DNA of 64,000 nucleotides from assembly GCA_947625775.1 (NCBI GenBank), contig CANQPM010000002.1, forward strand, positions 1 to 64,000. Direction: 5' to 3'. How positions within the stretch are numbered: the first letter of the stretch is position 1; each line of letters begins with the position of its first letter. Positions 11,501-20,892 of this stretch are shown here, one piece after another. The translations under genes and the position numbers were made by a program. A model generated the notes under the pieces. It worked only from the letters and a program-made list of their open reading frames with translations. It made no database searches and was not told the origin of the DNA. The stretch comes from an uncultured Lachnospiraceae bacterium (lineage in GTDB: Bacteria > Bacillota > Clostridia > Lachnospirales > Lachnospiraceae).

Positions 11501-11719
11501 ACTGTGATGGACTTGATTTTGGGGCATAAAATTGACCTTGTGATAGATACGCCGACGCAGGGGCGCGATAAGTCTAGGGACGGGTTCCTTATCAGGAGGA
11601 CTTCGATTGAGACGGGCGTGAACTGCCTGACGGCGCTTGACACGGCAAAGGCGCTTGCGACGAGCTTGGAGAATAAGAATGACAGTGCGCTTACGCTGGT
11701 GAATATTGCGGAGCTGTAA
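8522..11719 (+). CDS. carB: Carbamoyl-phosphate synthase large subunit
   Basis: [34 protein letters not shown]; duplicated ATP-grasp halves; 8-bp overlap with carA. Confidence 0.97.
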   Translation: [1065 protein letters not shown]

Positions 11720-11730
11720 AATGCGTTAAG

Positions 11731-11771
11731 AAAACCTCTAGGGCGGTGGGGAACATTGCTTTAGAGGTTTT
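11731..11771 (+). terminator. Intrinsic terminator after carAB
   Basis: aaaacctcta ... tagaggtttt then T-run. Confidence 0.75.
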
Positions 11772-11965
11772 TTATTGTTTTAAATTCGGCAGGAATTAAT
11801 GACAGATGTGTCAGGTGTCTGGAAGATGCAGAAAATATTGAAAAGGCATATGAAAAGTTTACAACTATGATACAACTATTATGCAACTTTTTAGCAATGG
11901 TGGTGTAGAATGGGCTAAGAACGGGTGATAAGGAAAAAATTACAAAGGCGGAGGAATGGGAAAAT

Positions 11966-12547
11966 ATGGATACATATGCTATTTCAAGCGACAAGAAAAT
12001 CTTTTTTATGTCGGAATTAAATAAGCTGGGATATTCGGCGTATATGGTGAGGAATATGGTGGCAAGGGGGCAGCTTGTCAAGCTGCATAATTCCACTTAC
12101 GAAAATACAGGCTATGAGGGGGAAAATTCAGATTTTATTTATGCATACGCTTATGTGCCTGACGGGGTTATTTGCCTTTTGAGCGCGGCGGCGTATTATG
12201 GGCTTTGCATGAAAAAGCCTGAAAGCATAGACGTGGCTGTGGAGCAGAAAAAAAATATTTCTACGCTGCCTATAAGACCGCGTATCAAGCTCAGGTATTT
12301 TGAGGAGGCGAGGCTTGAAACGGGAGTGACGCAGATAGAGGTCTGCAATCAGCGTGTGAAGATATATGACATAGAAAAGACCGTGGCGGATATAATCGGC
12401 TACAGAAACAGGCTCGGCATTGAGGAAACAGAGGTTCTTGCCAATTATCTAAAACGACCTGACAAGGATATAAACAAGCTGTGCAGATATGCGAAAAAGC
12501 TGAGATGTATGAGGGCTATGGACGGATATTTGGATAGGCTGCTTTGA
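11966..12547 (+). CDS. AbiEi-like (type IV TA antitoxin family) winged-helix protein, without adjacent AbiEii partner
   Basis: SELNKLGYSAYMVRNMVARGQLVKLHNSTYEN HTH, ICLLSAAAYYGL, ..RVKIYDIEKTVADIIGYRNRLG. Confidence 0.7.
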   Translation: MDTYAISSDKKIFFMSELNKLGYSAYMVRNMVARGQLVKLHNSTYENTGYEGENSDFIYAYAYVPDGVICLLSAAAYYGLCMKKPESIDVAVEQKKNISTLPIRPRIKLRYFEEARLETGVTQIEVCNQRVKIYDIEKTVADIIGYRNRLGIEETEVLANYLKRPDKDINKLCRYAKKLRCMRAMDGYLDRLL

Positions 12548-12769
12548 TTACGCATAAATGACTTATAAAGAAATGTCGTAAAATTAATGAATTTTACATA
12601 TATAAAATAAAATGAACAACAGGACGATTAACGGGCATATTTGGCAATTGTCGGATATGTCCGTTTGTGTGGTTTTGCAACTTTAAGGAAAGGCAGTAGA
12701 CAAATCACGTCCAGGTGTGATAACATAACAATGATATGGGTTGGAAATTATTAAAAGTGGAGATAAAAT

Positions 12770-13333
12770 ATGGGAATATTTGATAAATTTAAAAAGAAAA
12801 GCGTACAGCCGATGCAGGCGGAACATTTAAATGACTGTCTGCTTGATATTGTAAAAATTGTAAGTTTCGGCAATGTGGAAATTTTTGAGCAGGCTCGCCA
12901 GTGCGTGGAAAATACGGCGGAATATTATGACAGTCATGTCAGTTATTATCAGGAGAGAGGCATATCGGGCGAGGAGGAAACAAGCCTTTTAAAATGGATA
13001 GGCTGCATAGACATATTAATAAACTACGGATATGTATGCGAATGTGATTATAAGGAAGAAAAGGAAGATTTTATCAGCGCCGTTTCCGCCTTGAAGGGAA
13101 TTGACGCATTGCAGATGGAGATTGAGGGAAACTTGCTTGATGGGGAGCAGTCAGTCCCGCAGTGGTGTGAAACGTTTGATGAAAAGTGGAAGGCATCAGG
13201 CTGTGTGCTGGCGGCGTTTGATATAGACAGCGATTCGTATGTGATGTTTCCCTGCAGAAGGGACAAGCTTGAAGAACTGTCAAGATTGGCGCAATGTTTC
13301 GGGCATCGTATTGATTTGGCGGAAAATATGTAA
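12770..13333 (+). CDS. Hypothetical protein (possibly DUF6630-like)
   Basis: ORF with SD agataaaat; C-terminal DIDSDSYVMFPCRRDKLEELSRLA. Confidence 0.5.
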   Translation: MGIFDKFKKKSVQPMQAEHLNDCLLDIVKIVSFGNVEIFEQARQCVENTAEYYDSHVSYYQERGISGEEETSLLKWIGCIDILINYGYVCECDYKEEKEDFISAVSALKGIDALQMEIEGNLLDGEQSVPQWCETFDEKWKASGCVLAAFDIDSDSYVMFPCRRDKLEELSRLAQCFGHRIDLAENM

Positions 13334-13385
13334 AGACTTTCTTTTTTGATTACCTATATTTTATAATAACACGAGGTGTTAAATA

Positions 13386-15275
13386 ATGTTAAAAAATAAT
13401 ATTAAGGTAATTTTGCTGGCATTTATAACTTCGATTGCATTTTCCATAAACTTTTGCATTGTTACAGACGAAGCAGCGCAAGAAGGCTTTCAAAAAATTT
13501 ATTCTCTTATGTCAAGCATCAACAGATTGATATTATCATTTGATACAGTGTCATTGGCAAGTATTTTAATGCTTATATTGCTGTTTATATTTTATAAAAA
13601 GGCAGATATTGGCATTAATTCAGTCAGAACAAGGATTTTAAGCACGGTTCTTTCGATTATGCTGTCATTAAGCATAGTTATTGGCGGGTGCTTTTACCAA
13701 TATGGCGCGATAGACTTATTGAATAAGGGAATAGTCCAAAGTTTAAAGACATTTATTGCTGTTTTTGGATATGCTTTGTTCTTTTATTATATGATTAATT
13801 TTGTGTCAGTTAAATATGGCAGCAGGCAGATTATATACAATAATTTTAAAATTTCAATATTTGAAAAGAACCATTCATTAATAATTATTGCGGTAATTCT
13901 GTTATTGGCATGGCTTCCGTCAATCTGGGCATATTATCCGGCAATGTTTATGGGTGACAGTGAAGATATTATATATATGTCATATAACTATCCGACAGGT
14001 CTTATAAATACTGTTGATTTAGTAAATGAGGATGTATATATAACAAATCATCACTCGGTTGCATATACTTTATTTATCGGCGCAGTGCTTAAATTTATTA
14101 GATACAGGGGGGGGGTAGATAATCAGGGCATATTTTTGTGCGCAATGTTTCAGTGTATTATAAGCGCATTAGTTTTATCATACAGCTGTATATACTGCGC
14201 AAGGCAATTAAAAAATACGCCAATGGCTATTGCAGCAATGCTGTTTTATTCATTGTGTCCTTGGATTCCTAAATATGCCATAATGATTACTAAGGATACA
14301 CTATTTGCGGATTTTATACTTTTATTTGGAATAATAATACATAAAGAATGTATAATTTCCAAAGGGCATTTTACAATAAATAAAATATGTATAATCACAG
14401 GGCTGGCTGTGTCTATATTTTTAATGCGGAAAAACGGGATATTCGTTGTAATTTTTACCCTGATTGTTGTTCTGCTTATTTATAAGGATTACCGCAGAAA
14501 AATATGTATGTGTATAGCCGTTTTAGCGGGTGTTTACATTATATATGGAAATGTACTGTTGCCAATGTGCGGGATAACTGGCGGGAGCGTAAGGGAGGCG
14601 CTTTCTATACCGTTCCAGCAGACGGCAAGATATGTTAAGTACCATGATGAAGAAGTGACGCCAGAGGAGAGAAATGCCATCGATGGTGTTTTGCACTACG
14701 ATGCGTTAGGAGATGTGTATTCAGGCACTGTTTCTGATCCCGTTAAGGACACTTTTAGAGTTGGGGCAGGCGGTGAGGAGCTTATTGAATATTTTAGGAC
14801 ATGGTTCATAATGTTTTTTAAGCATCCTGAAACATATGCAACAGCTACAATGAATAATATTTATGGTTATTTTTATCCAGTTGTTAATGATATATTAAAA
14901 TTGTACAGAACAAGTGAAGGAAGTATGCAGAATGCTAATCGAGACGGCTATTTTGCATTTAGCAATATTTATGATGATATTCATATATGGGCAAGAGATT
15001 TAATTTCATTATATGATATTTTGTGGACAAGGCTTCCGATGCTTAATATTTTTATGACAAGCGCTTTTTATGTGTGGATACCGATTATATGCTTATTTTT
15101 AAAAATTATAAATAAGGATAAAGCAGGATTTGTTTTTGCAGGTGTGTATATTGTTCTTATTTTGACAGCATTGGCAGGTCCATGTAATGCCATAGATTAT
15201 GAAAGATATATATTTCCATGTATCTTGGGTTTTCCGACAATTTTGGGCGTGGCATTAAGCGGAGAAAAGAAATAA
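13386..15275 (+). CDS. Polytopic membrane protein (DUF6020 / glycosyltransferase-like), contains an in-frame G9 tract
   Basis: Many TM segments; aaataATG with upstream aggtg; long single ORF. Confidence 0.7.
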   Translation: MLKNNIKVILLAFITSIAFSINFCIVTDEAAQEGFQKIYSLMSSINRLILSFDTVSLASILMLILLFIFYKKADIGINSVRTRILSTVLSIMLSLSIVIGGCFYQYGAIDLLNKGIVQSLKTFIAVFGYALFFYYMINFVSVKYGSRQIIYNNFKISIFEKNHSLIIIAVILLLAWLPSIWAYYPAMFMGDSEDIIYMSYNYPTGLINTVDLVNEDVYITNHHSVAYTLFIGAVLKFIRYRGGVDNQGIFLCAMFQCIISALVLSYSCIYCARQLKNTPMAIAAMLFYSLCPWIPKYAIMITKDTLFADFILLFGIIIHKECIISKGHFTINKICIITGLAVSIFLMRKNGIFVVIFTLIVVLLIYKDYRRKICMCIAVLAGVYIIYGNVLLPMCGITGGSVREALSIPFQQTARYVKYHDEEVTPEERNAIDGVLHYDALGDVYSGTVSDPVKDTFRVGAGGEELIEYFRTWFIMFFKHPETYATATMNNIYGYFYPVVNDILKLYRTSEGSMQNANRDGYFAFSNIYDDIHIWARDLISLYDILWTRLPMLNIFMTSAFYVWIPIICLFLKIINKDKAGFVFAGVYIVLILTALAGPCNAIDYERYIFPCILGFPTILGVALSGEKK

Positions 15276-15332
15276 GAATGACTTCATAAATATTTTTTAA
15301 TATTATTAAAATAAAAGAGGAACTAAATTCAT

Positions 15333-15980
15333 ATGGGCAGTAACACCATAAATTATCAAAAAGAACTGGACGGGCTGATAGAGAAGCTTGTCACGGAAAA
15401 TAAAACACCGCGTCTTTTTCTGCATAGCTGCTGTGCGCCGTGCAGCAGCTATGTGCTTGAATATCTGCGGAAATTTTTTCGCATTACGGTTTTTTTTTAC
15501 AATCCCAATATATCAATGGAAAGCGAATACTTAAAGCGTGTCGCAGAGCAAAAAAGGCTTATTGCCGAGTACAACAGGCTGATAAAAGACGGACTGGCAA
15601 AGGGCTTTGAGATAGGCGTTGTTGAAGGCGATTATGCGCCGCAGGAGTTTTATGACATTGCAAAAGGCCTTGAGCAGTGCCCCGAAGGCGGCGAGAGATG
15701 TTTTAAGTGCTATGAGCTTAGGCTTAGGGAGACGGCGCGCCGTGCGGCAGCAGGCCGCTTTGATTATTTTGCGACTACGCTCACAATCAGCCCGCTGAAA
15801 AACGCGCAGAAGCTCAACGAAATAGGCAAAAGGCTTTCTGGGGAGTACAGTATCAGCTGGCTGCCATCGGATTTCAAAAAGAAAAACGGCTACAAACGCT
15901 CAATAGAGCTTTCGGCGGAGTACGGGCTTTACAGGCAGAATTATTGTGGCTGCGCATACTCAAAAAGGGACAGCGAATGA
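15333..15980 (+). CDS. queH: Epoxyqueuosine reductase QueH
   Basis: LFLHSCCAPCSSYVLEYL, FFYNPNI, GGERCFKCYELRL, YRQNYCGCAYSK Cys motifs. Confidence 0.92.
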   Translation: MGSNTINYQKELDGLIEKLVTENKTPRLFLHSCCAPCSSYVLEYLRKFFRITVFFYNPNISMESEYLKRVAEQKRLIAEYNRLIKDGLAKGFEIGVVEGDYAPQEFYDIAKGLEQCPEGGERCFKCYELRLRETARRAAAGRFDYFATTLTISPLKNAQKLNEIGKRLSGEYSISWLPSDFKKKNGYKRSIELSAEYGLYRQNYCGCAYSKRDSE

Positions 15981-16124
15981 ACCTATTTTACGGGATTTTA
16001 TGCAATATTCCAGCAAAAAGGTTGAAATTGGTTGAAAAAACAAGTATTATATTAAGCACATACAAATTGCGGATAATGTGATTGATGGGCATTATTACGG
16101 CATGAATAAGGAAGGTTTAAGGAA

Positions 16125-17897
16125 ATGAAAAAATTATTGGATTTAATTTCGGAGGAAATGAAGGATGCGTTTGAGGCGGCAGGATATGAGCGCGAGCTTG
16201 GCAGGGTGACGCTTTCAAACAGGCCTGACCTGTGCGAGTACCAGTGCAACGGAGCGATGGCAGCCGCAAAAAAATACAAAAAAGCCCCGATTATGATTGC
16301 AAATGATGTAGCGGCAAAATTAAGCGGCAGCAAAATATACGATAAAGCTGAGGCTGTCGCCCCTGGCTTTTTGAACCTTACATTAAAGGGAGATTTTGTC
16401 GGAAGCTTTATAAAGGGAATGAGAGCCGAGGAAAAATACGGCTTTGAGGAAACAAAAAATCCGCTGGAGATAATAATAGACTACGGCGGAGCCAATATAG
16501 CAAAGCCCCTTCACGTAGGGCACTTGCGTCCAGCGATTATCGGAGAAAGCATAAAGCGCATAGCGCGTTACGCGGGACATCATGTTATAGGCGATGTACA
16601 TCTTGGCGACTGGGGGCAGCCTATGGGGCTAGTCATAAACGAGCTGAAGCAGCGTAAGCCTGAGCTTGTTTATTTTGATGAAAATTATACGGGCGAATAT
16701 CCGACAGAGCCGCCGTTTACGATTGCGGAGCTTGAAGAAATCTATCCTTACGCGAGCAAGCGCTCAAAGGAAGATGAGGAGTACAAGGCAGACGCTATGG
16801 CGTGTACTTACAAGCTGCAGAGCGGTGTGAGAGGGTATCGTGCCCTTTGGCAGCATATTTTTAATGTATCTGTCACGGATTTGAAAAAAAATTACGGAAA
16901 TCTTGATGTCGAGTTTGACCTGTGGAACGGCGAATCCACGGTGCATGACTTAATCCCTGGCATGGTTGACTATATGAAAAAAGGCGGGTATGCGTACATC
17001 AGCGAAGGCGCCCTTGTGGTTGACGTCAAGGAAGATACGGACACAAAAGAGATACCGCCCTGCATGATTTTGAAGTCTGACGGCGCGGCGCTCTACAATA
17101 CGACAGACCTTGCGACTATAATGATGCGGATGGAGCAGAATAAGCCTGACAGGATAATTTACCTGACGGACAAGCGGCAGGAGCTTTATTTTGAGCAGGT
17201 GTTCCGCTGTGCGCGCAAGACAAAGCTTGTAAAGGAGGAAACCAAACTTCAATTTTTGGGGTGCGGCACTATGAATGGCAAAGACGGCAAGCCATTCAAG
17301 ACTCGCGACGGCGGCGTAATGCGGCTTGAAAACCTTATAAAAGAGGTAAACGCTGAGATGCTTGAAAAGATTAAGCAGAACCGTGACGTTTCAGATGATG
17401 AGGCGGTACAGACGGCGCAGGTGGTAGGGCTTGCGGCATTGAAGTACGGCGATTTGTCAAATCAGGCGAGCAAGGACTATATTTTTGACATAGACCGATT
17501 TACCTCGTTTGAGGGCGATACGGGACCGTACATTTTGTACACTATTGTGCGCATCAAGTCTATCCTCAAAAAGTATGCCGAGAAGGGCGGCGACGTTGAG
17601 GCGGTTAAAAACAATATAAACGCGCCTGCAAATGAGAGCGAGAAACAGCTTATGCTTGCGCTTGCAAAATATAATTCAAGCATTGAGGCGGCATATGATG
17701 AGACAGCGCCACATAAGGTGTGTGCTTATATTTACGAGCTGGCGAATGCGTTTAACCATTTTTACCATGAAACAAAAATTCTTGACGAGGGAGACGCGCA
17801 GAGAAAAGCAGGGTGGATTGCGCTGCTTGCGCTCACAAGGGATGTGCTGGAGACGGCTATAAGTCTTCTTGGCTTTTCGGCACCTGACAGGATGTAA
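16125..17897 (+). CDS. argS: Arginine-tRNA ligase
   Basis: IIDYGGANIAKPLHVGHLRPAIIGESI signature; DALR C-terminal domain. Confidence 0.95.
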   Translation: MKKLLDLISEEMKDAFEAAGYERELGRVTLSNRPDLCEYQCNGAMAAAKKYKKAPIMIANDVAAKLSGSKIYDKAEAVAPGFLNLTLKGDFVGSFIKGMRAEEKYGFEETKNPLEIIIDYGGANIAKPLHVGHLRPAIIGESIKRIARYAGHHVIGDVHLGDWGQPMGLVINELKQRKPELVYFDENYTGEYPTEPPFTIAELEEIYPYASKRSKEDEEYKADAMACTYKLQSGVRGYRALWQHIFNVSVTDLKKNYGNLDVEFDLWNGESTVHDLIPGMVDYMKKGGYAYISEGALVVDVKEDTDTKEIPPCMILKSDGAALYNTTDLATIMMRMEQNKPDRIIYLTDKRQELYFEQVFRCARKTKLVKEETKLQFLGCGTMNGKDGKPFKTRDGGVMRLENLIKEVNAEMLEKIKQNRDVSDDEAVQTAQVVGLAALKYGDLSNQASKDYIFDIDRFTSFEGDTGPYILYTIVRIKSILKKYAEKGGDVEAVKNNINAPANESEKQLMLALAKYNSSIEAAYDETAPHKVCAYIYELANAFNHFYHETKILDEGDAQRKAGWIALLALTRDVLETAISLLGFSAPDRM

Positions 17898-17900
17898 AAA

Positions 17901-17957
17901 AAACATTAAGAAACTCTAAGGCGGCAAAAGACGCCGCCTAAGACTTTCTAAATGTTT
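17901..17957. repeat. Near-perfect ~57-nt palindromic intergenic repeat, copy 2 (may act as terminator)
   Basis: aaacattaagaaactctaaggcggcaaaagacgccgcctaagactttctaaatgttt is close to its own reverse complement; related to 2801-2851. Confidence 0.7.
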
Positions 17958-17960
17958 AGA

Positions 17961-17981
17961 AAAACGCAAGGGCGGCGTTTT
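17961..17981 (+). terminator. Intrinsic terminator hairpin
   Basis: aaaacgc aagggcg gcgtttt. Confidence 0.6.
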
Positions 17982-18051
17982 TCGTGTGTTATTTTAACTT
18001 TTAACTGTTTATGGGCGGTATGGAGAAAAAATCAATAGAGTAAGGATTTTT

Positions 18052-19191
18052 ATGTATAAAAACAATATATTTGACAGCTTTAAGTGTACTGCTGATAAAT
18101 GCAGGCTGACCTGCTGCGGTGGCTGGACTGTAAGGGTTGAAGACGAGAGCTATGAAAAGTGGCATAGCGATAGGGAAACAAGGTATCTGTGTGATTATAC
18201 TGATGTTCATAAAAATGATGGCGAGACAGTTCGGCAGATGAAACAAAATTCCTGTCAGACTTGCGTATTGCTTGATGAAAATGGTTTGTGCGAAATCGTA
18301 AAACGCCACGGTGAGGAGATGCTTTCAGAAACATGCGCAAGGTTTCCCAGAAAATATAATGAAATAGAAGAACTTGATATAATAGAATATTCTCTGTCAG
18401 GCGGCTGTCCCGAGGTGTTGCGGCTGATTAGAGAAGACAGCGGGAATCTTGGAAAAGGGGCAGTGCGCAGGCTGCCTGAAAATGATAAGCTTCCGATAGA
18501 ATATCAGATAAGGAATACTGTTATTAAGCTCTTTTTAGGTCAAGGGTTTGGCTTGGAGGAAAAAATCCTGTTAAGCTTTTCGTTTTTGCGTGAATGTCTT
18601 GAATGTGAAGAAGATGATGAGATTTGCCGTGTAATGAATATTTACAGCGATGAGGCAGAATTAAAGGAGCTTGCCAATTTATGGGCTGGCGAGGAATATG
18701 ACGAAAAGGGCGCATTTATTGAGGTTTTGCAGACTTTGCTTGATATGATACAGCTTTACAGGGAAGAGCCGATGTACAAGCCGTATCTTTATGATATAGC
18801 AGAGTTTGTGGAAAGTATAGATGCTGGCGGCAAAGAAGCGGATTTGTTATTAGGCGAATGGCAGGAGTTTAAGAAACGATGGAATAATGACAGCGCCTTT
18901 TATGGAGATGTAATTGTTTCTGAGATTTATGGTGACTGCATAAGCGAGGGTTTGGAATATCTTACGGAAATATTTCAAGGGATAGTGTTTGAATATGTTA
19001 TGACAAGAGTGTCAGTTTTCATAAAGGAAATAATTTTAAAGCGTAGGCTTTTCGAAAGGGAAATAGAGGAGTATCTTTCTTTGTTTATACGCATGATAGG
19101 TCATAACATTGACGGTATGGAGGAGTATTGGGCTGAGAGTTTTGAGGATTCCGTGCTAATGACGGAATATCTTTATCTGATTTTAAAGTGA
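18052..19191 (+). CDS. FliB-family (flagellin lysine-N-methylase-like) Cys-rich protein
   Basis: FKCTADKCRLTCCGGWTV, CQTCVLLDENGLCEI, LSETCARFPR motifs. Confidence 0.8.
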   Translation: MYKNNIFDSFKCTADKCRLTCCGGWTVRVEDESYEKWHSDRETRYLCDYTDVHKNDGETVRQMKQNSCQTCVLLDENGLCEIVKRHGEEMLSETCARFPRKYNEIEELDIIEYSLSGGCPEVLRLIREDSGNLGKGAVRRLPENDKLPIEYQIRNTVIKLFLGQGFGLEEKILLSFSFLRECLECEEDDEICRVMNIYSDEAELKELANLWAGEEYDEKGAFIEVLQTLLDMIQLYREEPMYKPYLYDIAEFVESIDAGGKEADLLLGEWQEFKKRWNNDSAFYGDVIVSEIYGDCISEGLEYLTEIFQGIVFEYVMTRVSVFIKEIILKRRLFEREIEEYLSLFIRMIGHNIDGMEEYWAESFEDSVLMTEYLYLILK

Positions 19192-19426
19192 TGCGCGGCA
19201 GGGATTATTTTTTCGACTTGCATAGAATTATCAGAGTTATTCGCTTTACATTTTCAATTTTATTATTTTTACTAAAACTCAAATCTAAAACGAATTTTAA
19301 TTATTAAATAATCTGATTTGTCTTGACATTTTATAAATATATTTTGACCACAATTTTGACCACAATTCATATGATTTTAAACGGTTTAAAATGGTTTGAA
19401 ATGGCACTTTCAGTCTATAAAAGTAA

Positions 19427-19466
19427 AAAAGAATGCCGAAAACATTACATTTTCAAGCATTCTTTT
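19427..19466 (-). terminator. Intrinsic terminator of tmRNA
   Basis: Minus strand aaaagaatgc...gcattctttttt. Confidence 0.75.
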
Positions 19467-19469
19467 AAC

Positions 19470-19813
19470 TGGAGTAGACGGGAGTCGAACCCGTGTCCAA
19501 AAAACCATCCCATGTACTTCTACAAGCTTAGCTGATTGTTTCGGGCAAGCCCATTTCCCTTCTGGATAGGCGAACCAACACCCCTATAAAGTCGGTAGCT
19601 TCATAATACGCCCATATGCTCAAAGCTTTGCATACGTCGTTTCCTACATAATCGATGCCTGAATCCCAGCGTGTAGGTGCGTTAGGCCAGACAGCAGCCA
19701 TTAGGCTGCGAGTGCTAAATTATCTTCAGCGTTTAATTTTAATTGTGGATTTAACGCATGCCTGCGACTTGCTTCTCCATCTTCAGATTCCCTGTCGAAA
19801 CCTTTACTACCCC
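19470..19813 (-). ncRNA. ssrA: Transfer-messenger RNA (tmRNA)
   Basis: Minus strand begins ggggtagtaaaggtttcgaca and ends acgggttcgactcccgtctactccA; acceptor stem GGGGUAG/CUACUCC; tag reading frame ends ...NAEDNLALAA-stop; CCA not encoded. Confidence 0.95.
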
Positions 19814-20036
19814 TGATTAATCAGAGTATAGAAATAATATCAGAAAACCTAAAGAAAGTCAAGAAAATGTTTAAAAATTCTTGAAAATTTTTGAATCAAA
19901 ATTCATCAAAATTATTAAACATTTCTTTCATCACTTTTTACCAATCAGACCAGCCAGAAAAGTCAAATTGAAAATATTGAAATATATGCCGAAAAATGCT
20001 ATGATAAATTTAATTTATCAGGAATGGGGGAGTAAT

Positions 20037-20837
20037 ATGAACATCACAATCACGGGCAATCTTGGCAGCGGTAAATCGAGCATAGCCAAAATCCTTAAGG
20101 AGAGGGGCTATGAAATATTTTCTACAGGGCGGATATTCAGGCAGCTTGCGATGGACAAGGGTTTGTCTGTCGAGGAGTTTAATAAACAGGTAAATGAGGC
20201 GGCAAGCAGGGGCGACCGCTCCGTCGACAAGATGATAGATGACACTACCGCAAAAATGGGCGAGGAAAAAGACAGGATAGTGTTTGACTCGCGCCTTGCG
20301 TGGCACTTTGCGCCAAAAAGCTTCAAGGTTTTCGTCATCACCGATATAGATGAAGCGAGCCGCAGAGTATATAATGACAGTGTCCGCGCCAACTCAGAAT
20401 CCTACAATTCGCAGGAGGAGTGCAGAAAAGCGCTTATTAACAGGCAGCGGCTTGAAACAGTGCGTTACAAGGAAATATACGGCATAGATTATTATGACAT
20501 GAGCAACTACAATCTGGTTATAGAGAGCACCGCTGCAGCTCCGCTGGAGCTTGCCGACGAGATACTTTCAAGGCTTGGGGAGTATCAAGATGGCGCTTTT
20601 GAAAGGCTAATGGAGCTCAATCCCTCATCAATAAAAATGCCAGCTGCTGGGGAAACTGCAGAAAGCAGCGCTGACGGGATTTTAGTAGATGAGCAAAATG
20701 GCGCATGGACGCTGCATTCAGGCAGGCAAGCCCTTGAAAACGCCATAAAGGATAACAAAAAGTTTGTTCCAGTCAGCCTTGCCTCATCTAAACAGAGCTC
20801 GGACGAGGGCTTTATGAATTTCTCAAAATTAAAATAG
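20037..20837 (+). CDS. Cytidylate-kinase-family P-loop protein (start likely 20037)
   Basis: MNITITGNLGSGKSSIAKILKERGYEIFSTGRIFR; gggggag SD before 20037. Confidence 0.8.
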   Translation: MNITITGNLGSGKSSIAKILKERGYEIFSTGRIFRQLAMDKGLSVEEFNKQVNEAASRGDRSVDKMIDDTTAKMGEEKDRIVFDSRLAWHFAPKSFKVFVITDIDEASRRVYNDSVRANSESYNSQEECRKALINRQRLETVRYKEIYGIDYYDMSNYNLVIESTAAAPLELADEILSRLGEYQDGAFERLMELNPSSIKMPAAGETAESSADGILVDEQNGAWTLHSGRQALENAIKDNKKFVPVSLASSKQSSDEGFMNFSKLK

Positions 20838-20838
20838 A

Positions 20839-20856
20839 GCAGGGGACTGCCCCTGC
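20839..20856. terminator. Intrinsic terminator between convergent genes
   Basis: gcagggg actg cccctgc followed by cctttt. Confidence 0.7.
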
Positions 20857-20892
20857 CCTTTTAATATATGCGCAAATATTTCCGCTCGGGGT

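Noticed and set aside
19323-19535. 70-aa plus-strand ORF with ...NWSRRESNPCPKNHP
   Set aside because: Overlaps the 3' end of minus-strand tmRNA; the peptide is the reverse-complement T-arm artefact.
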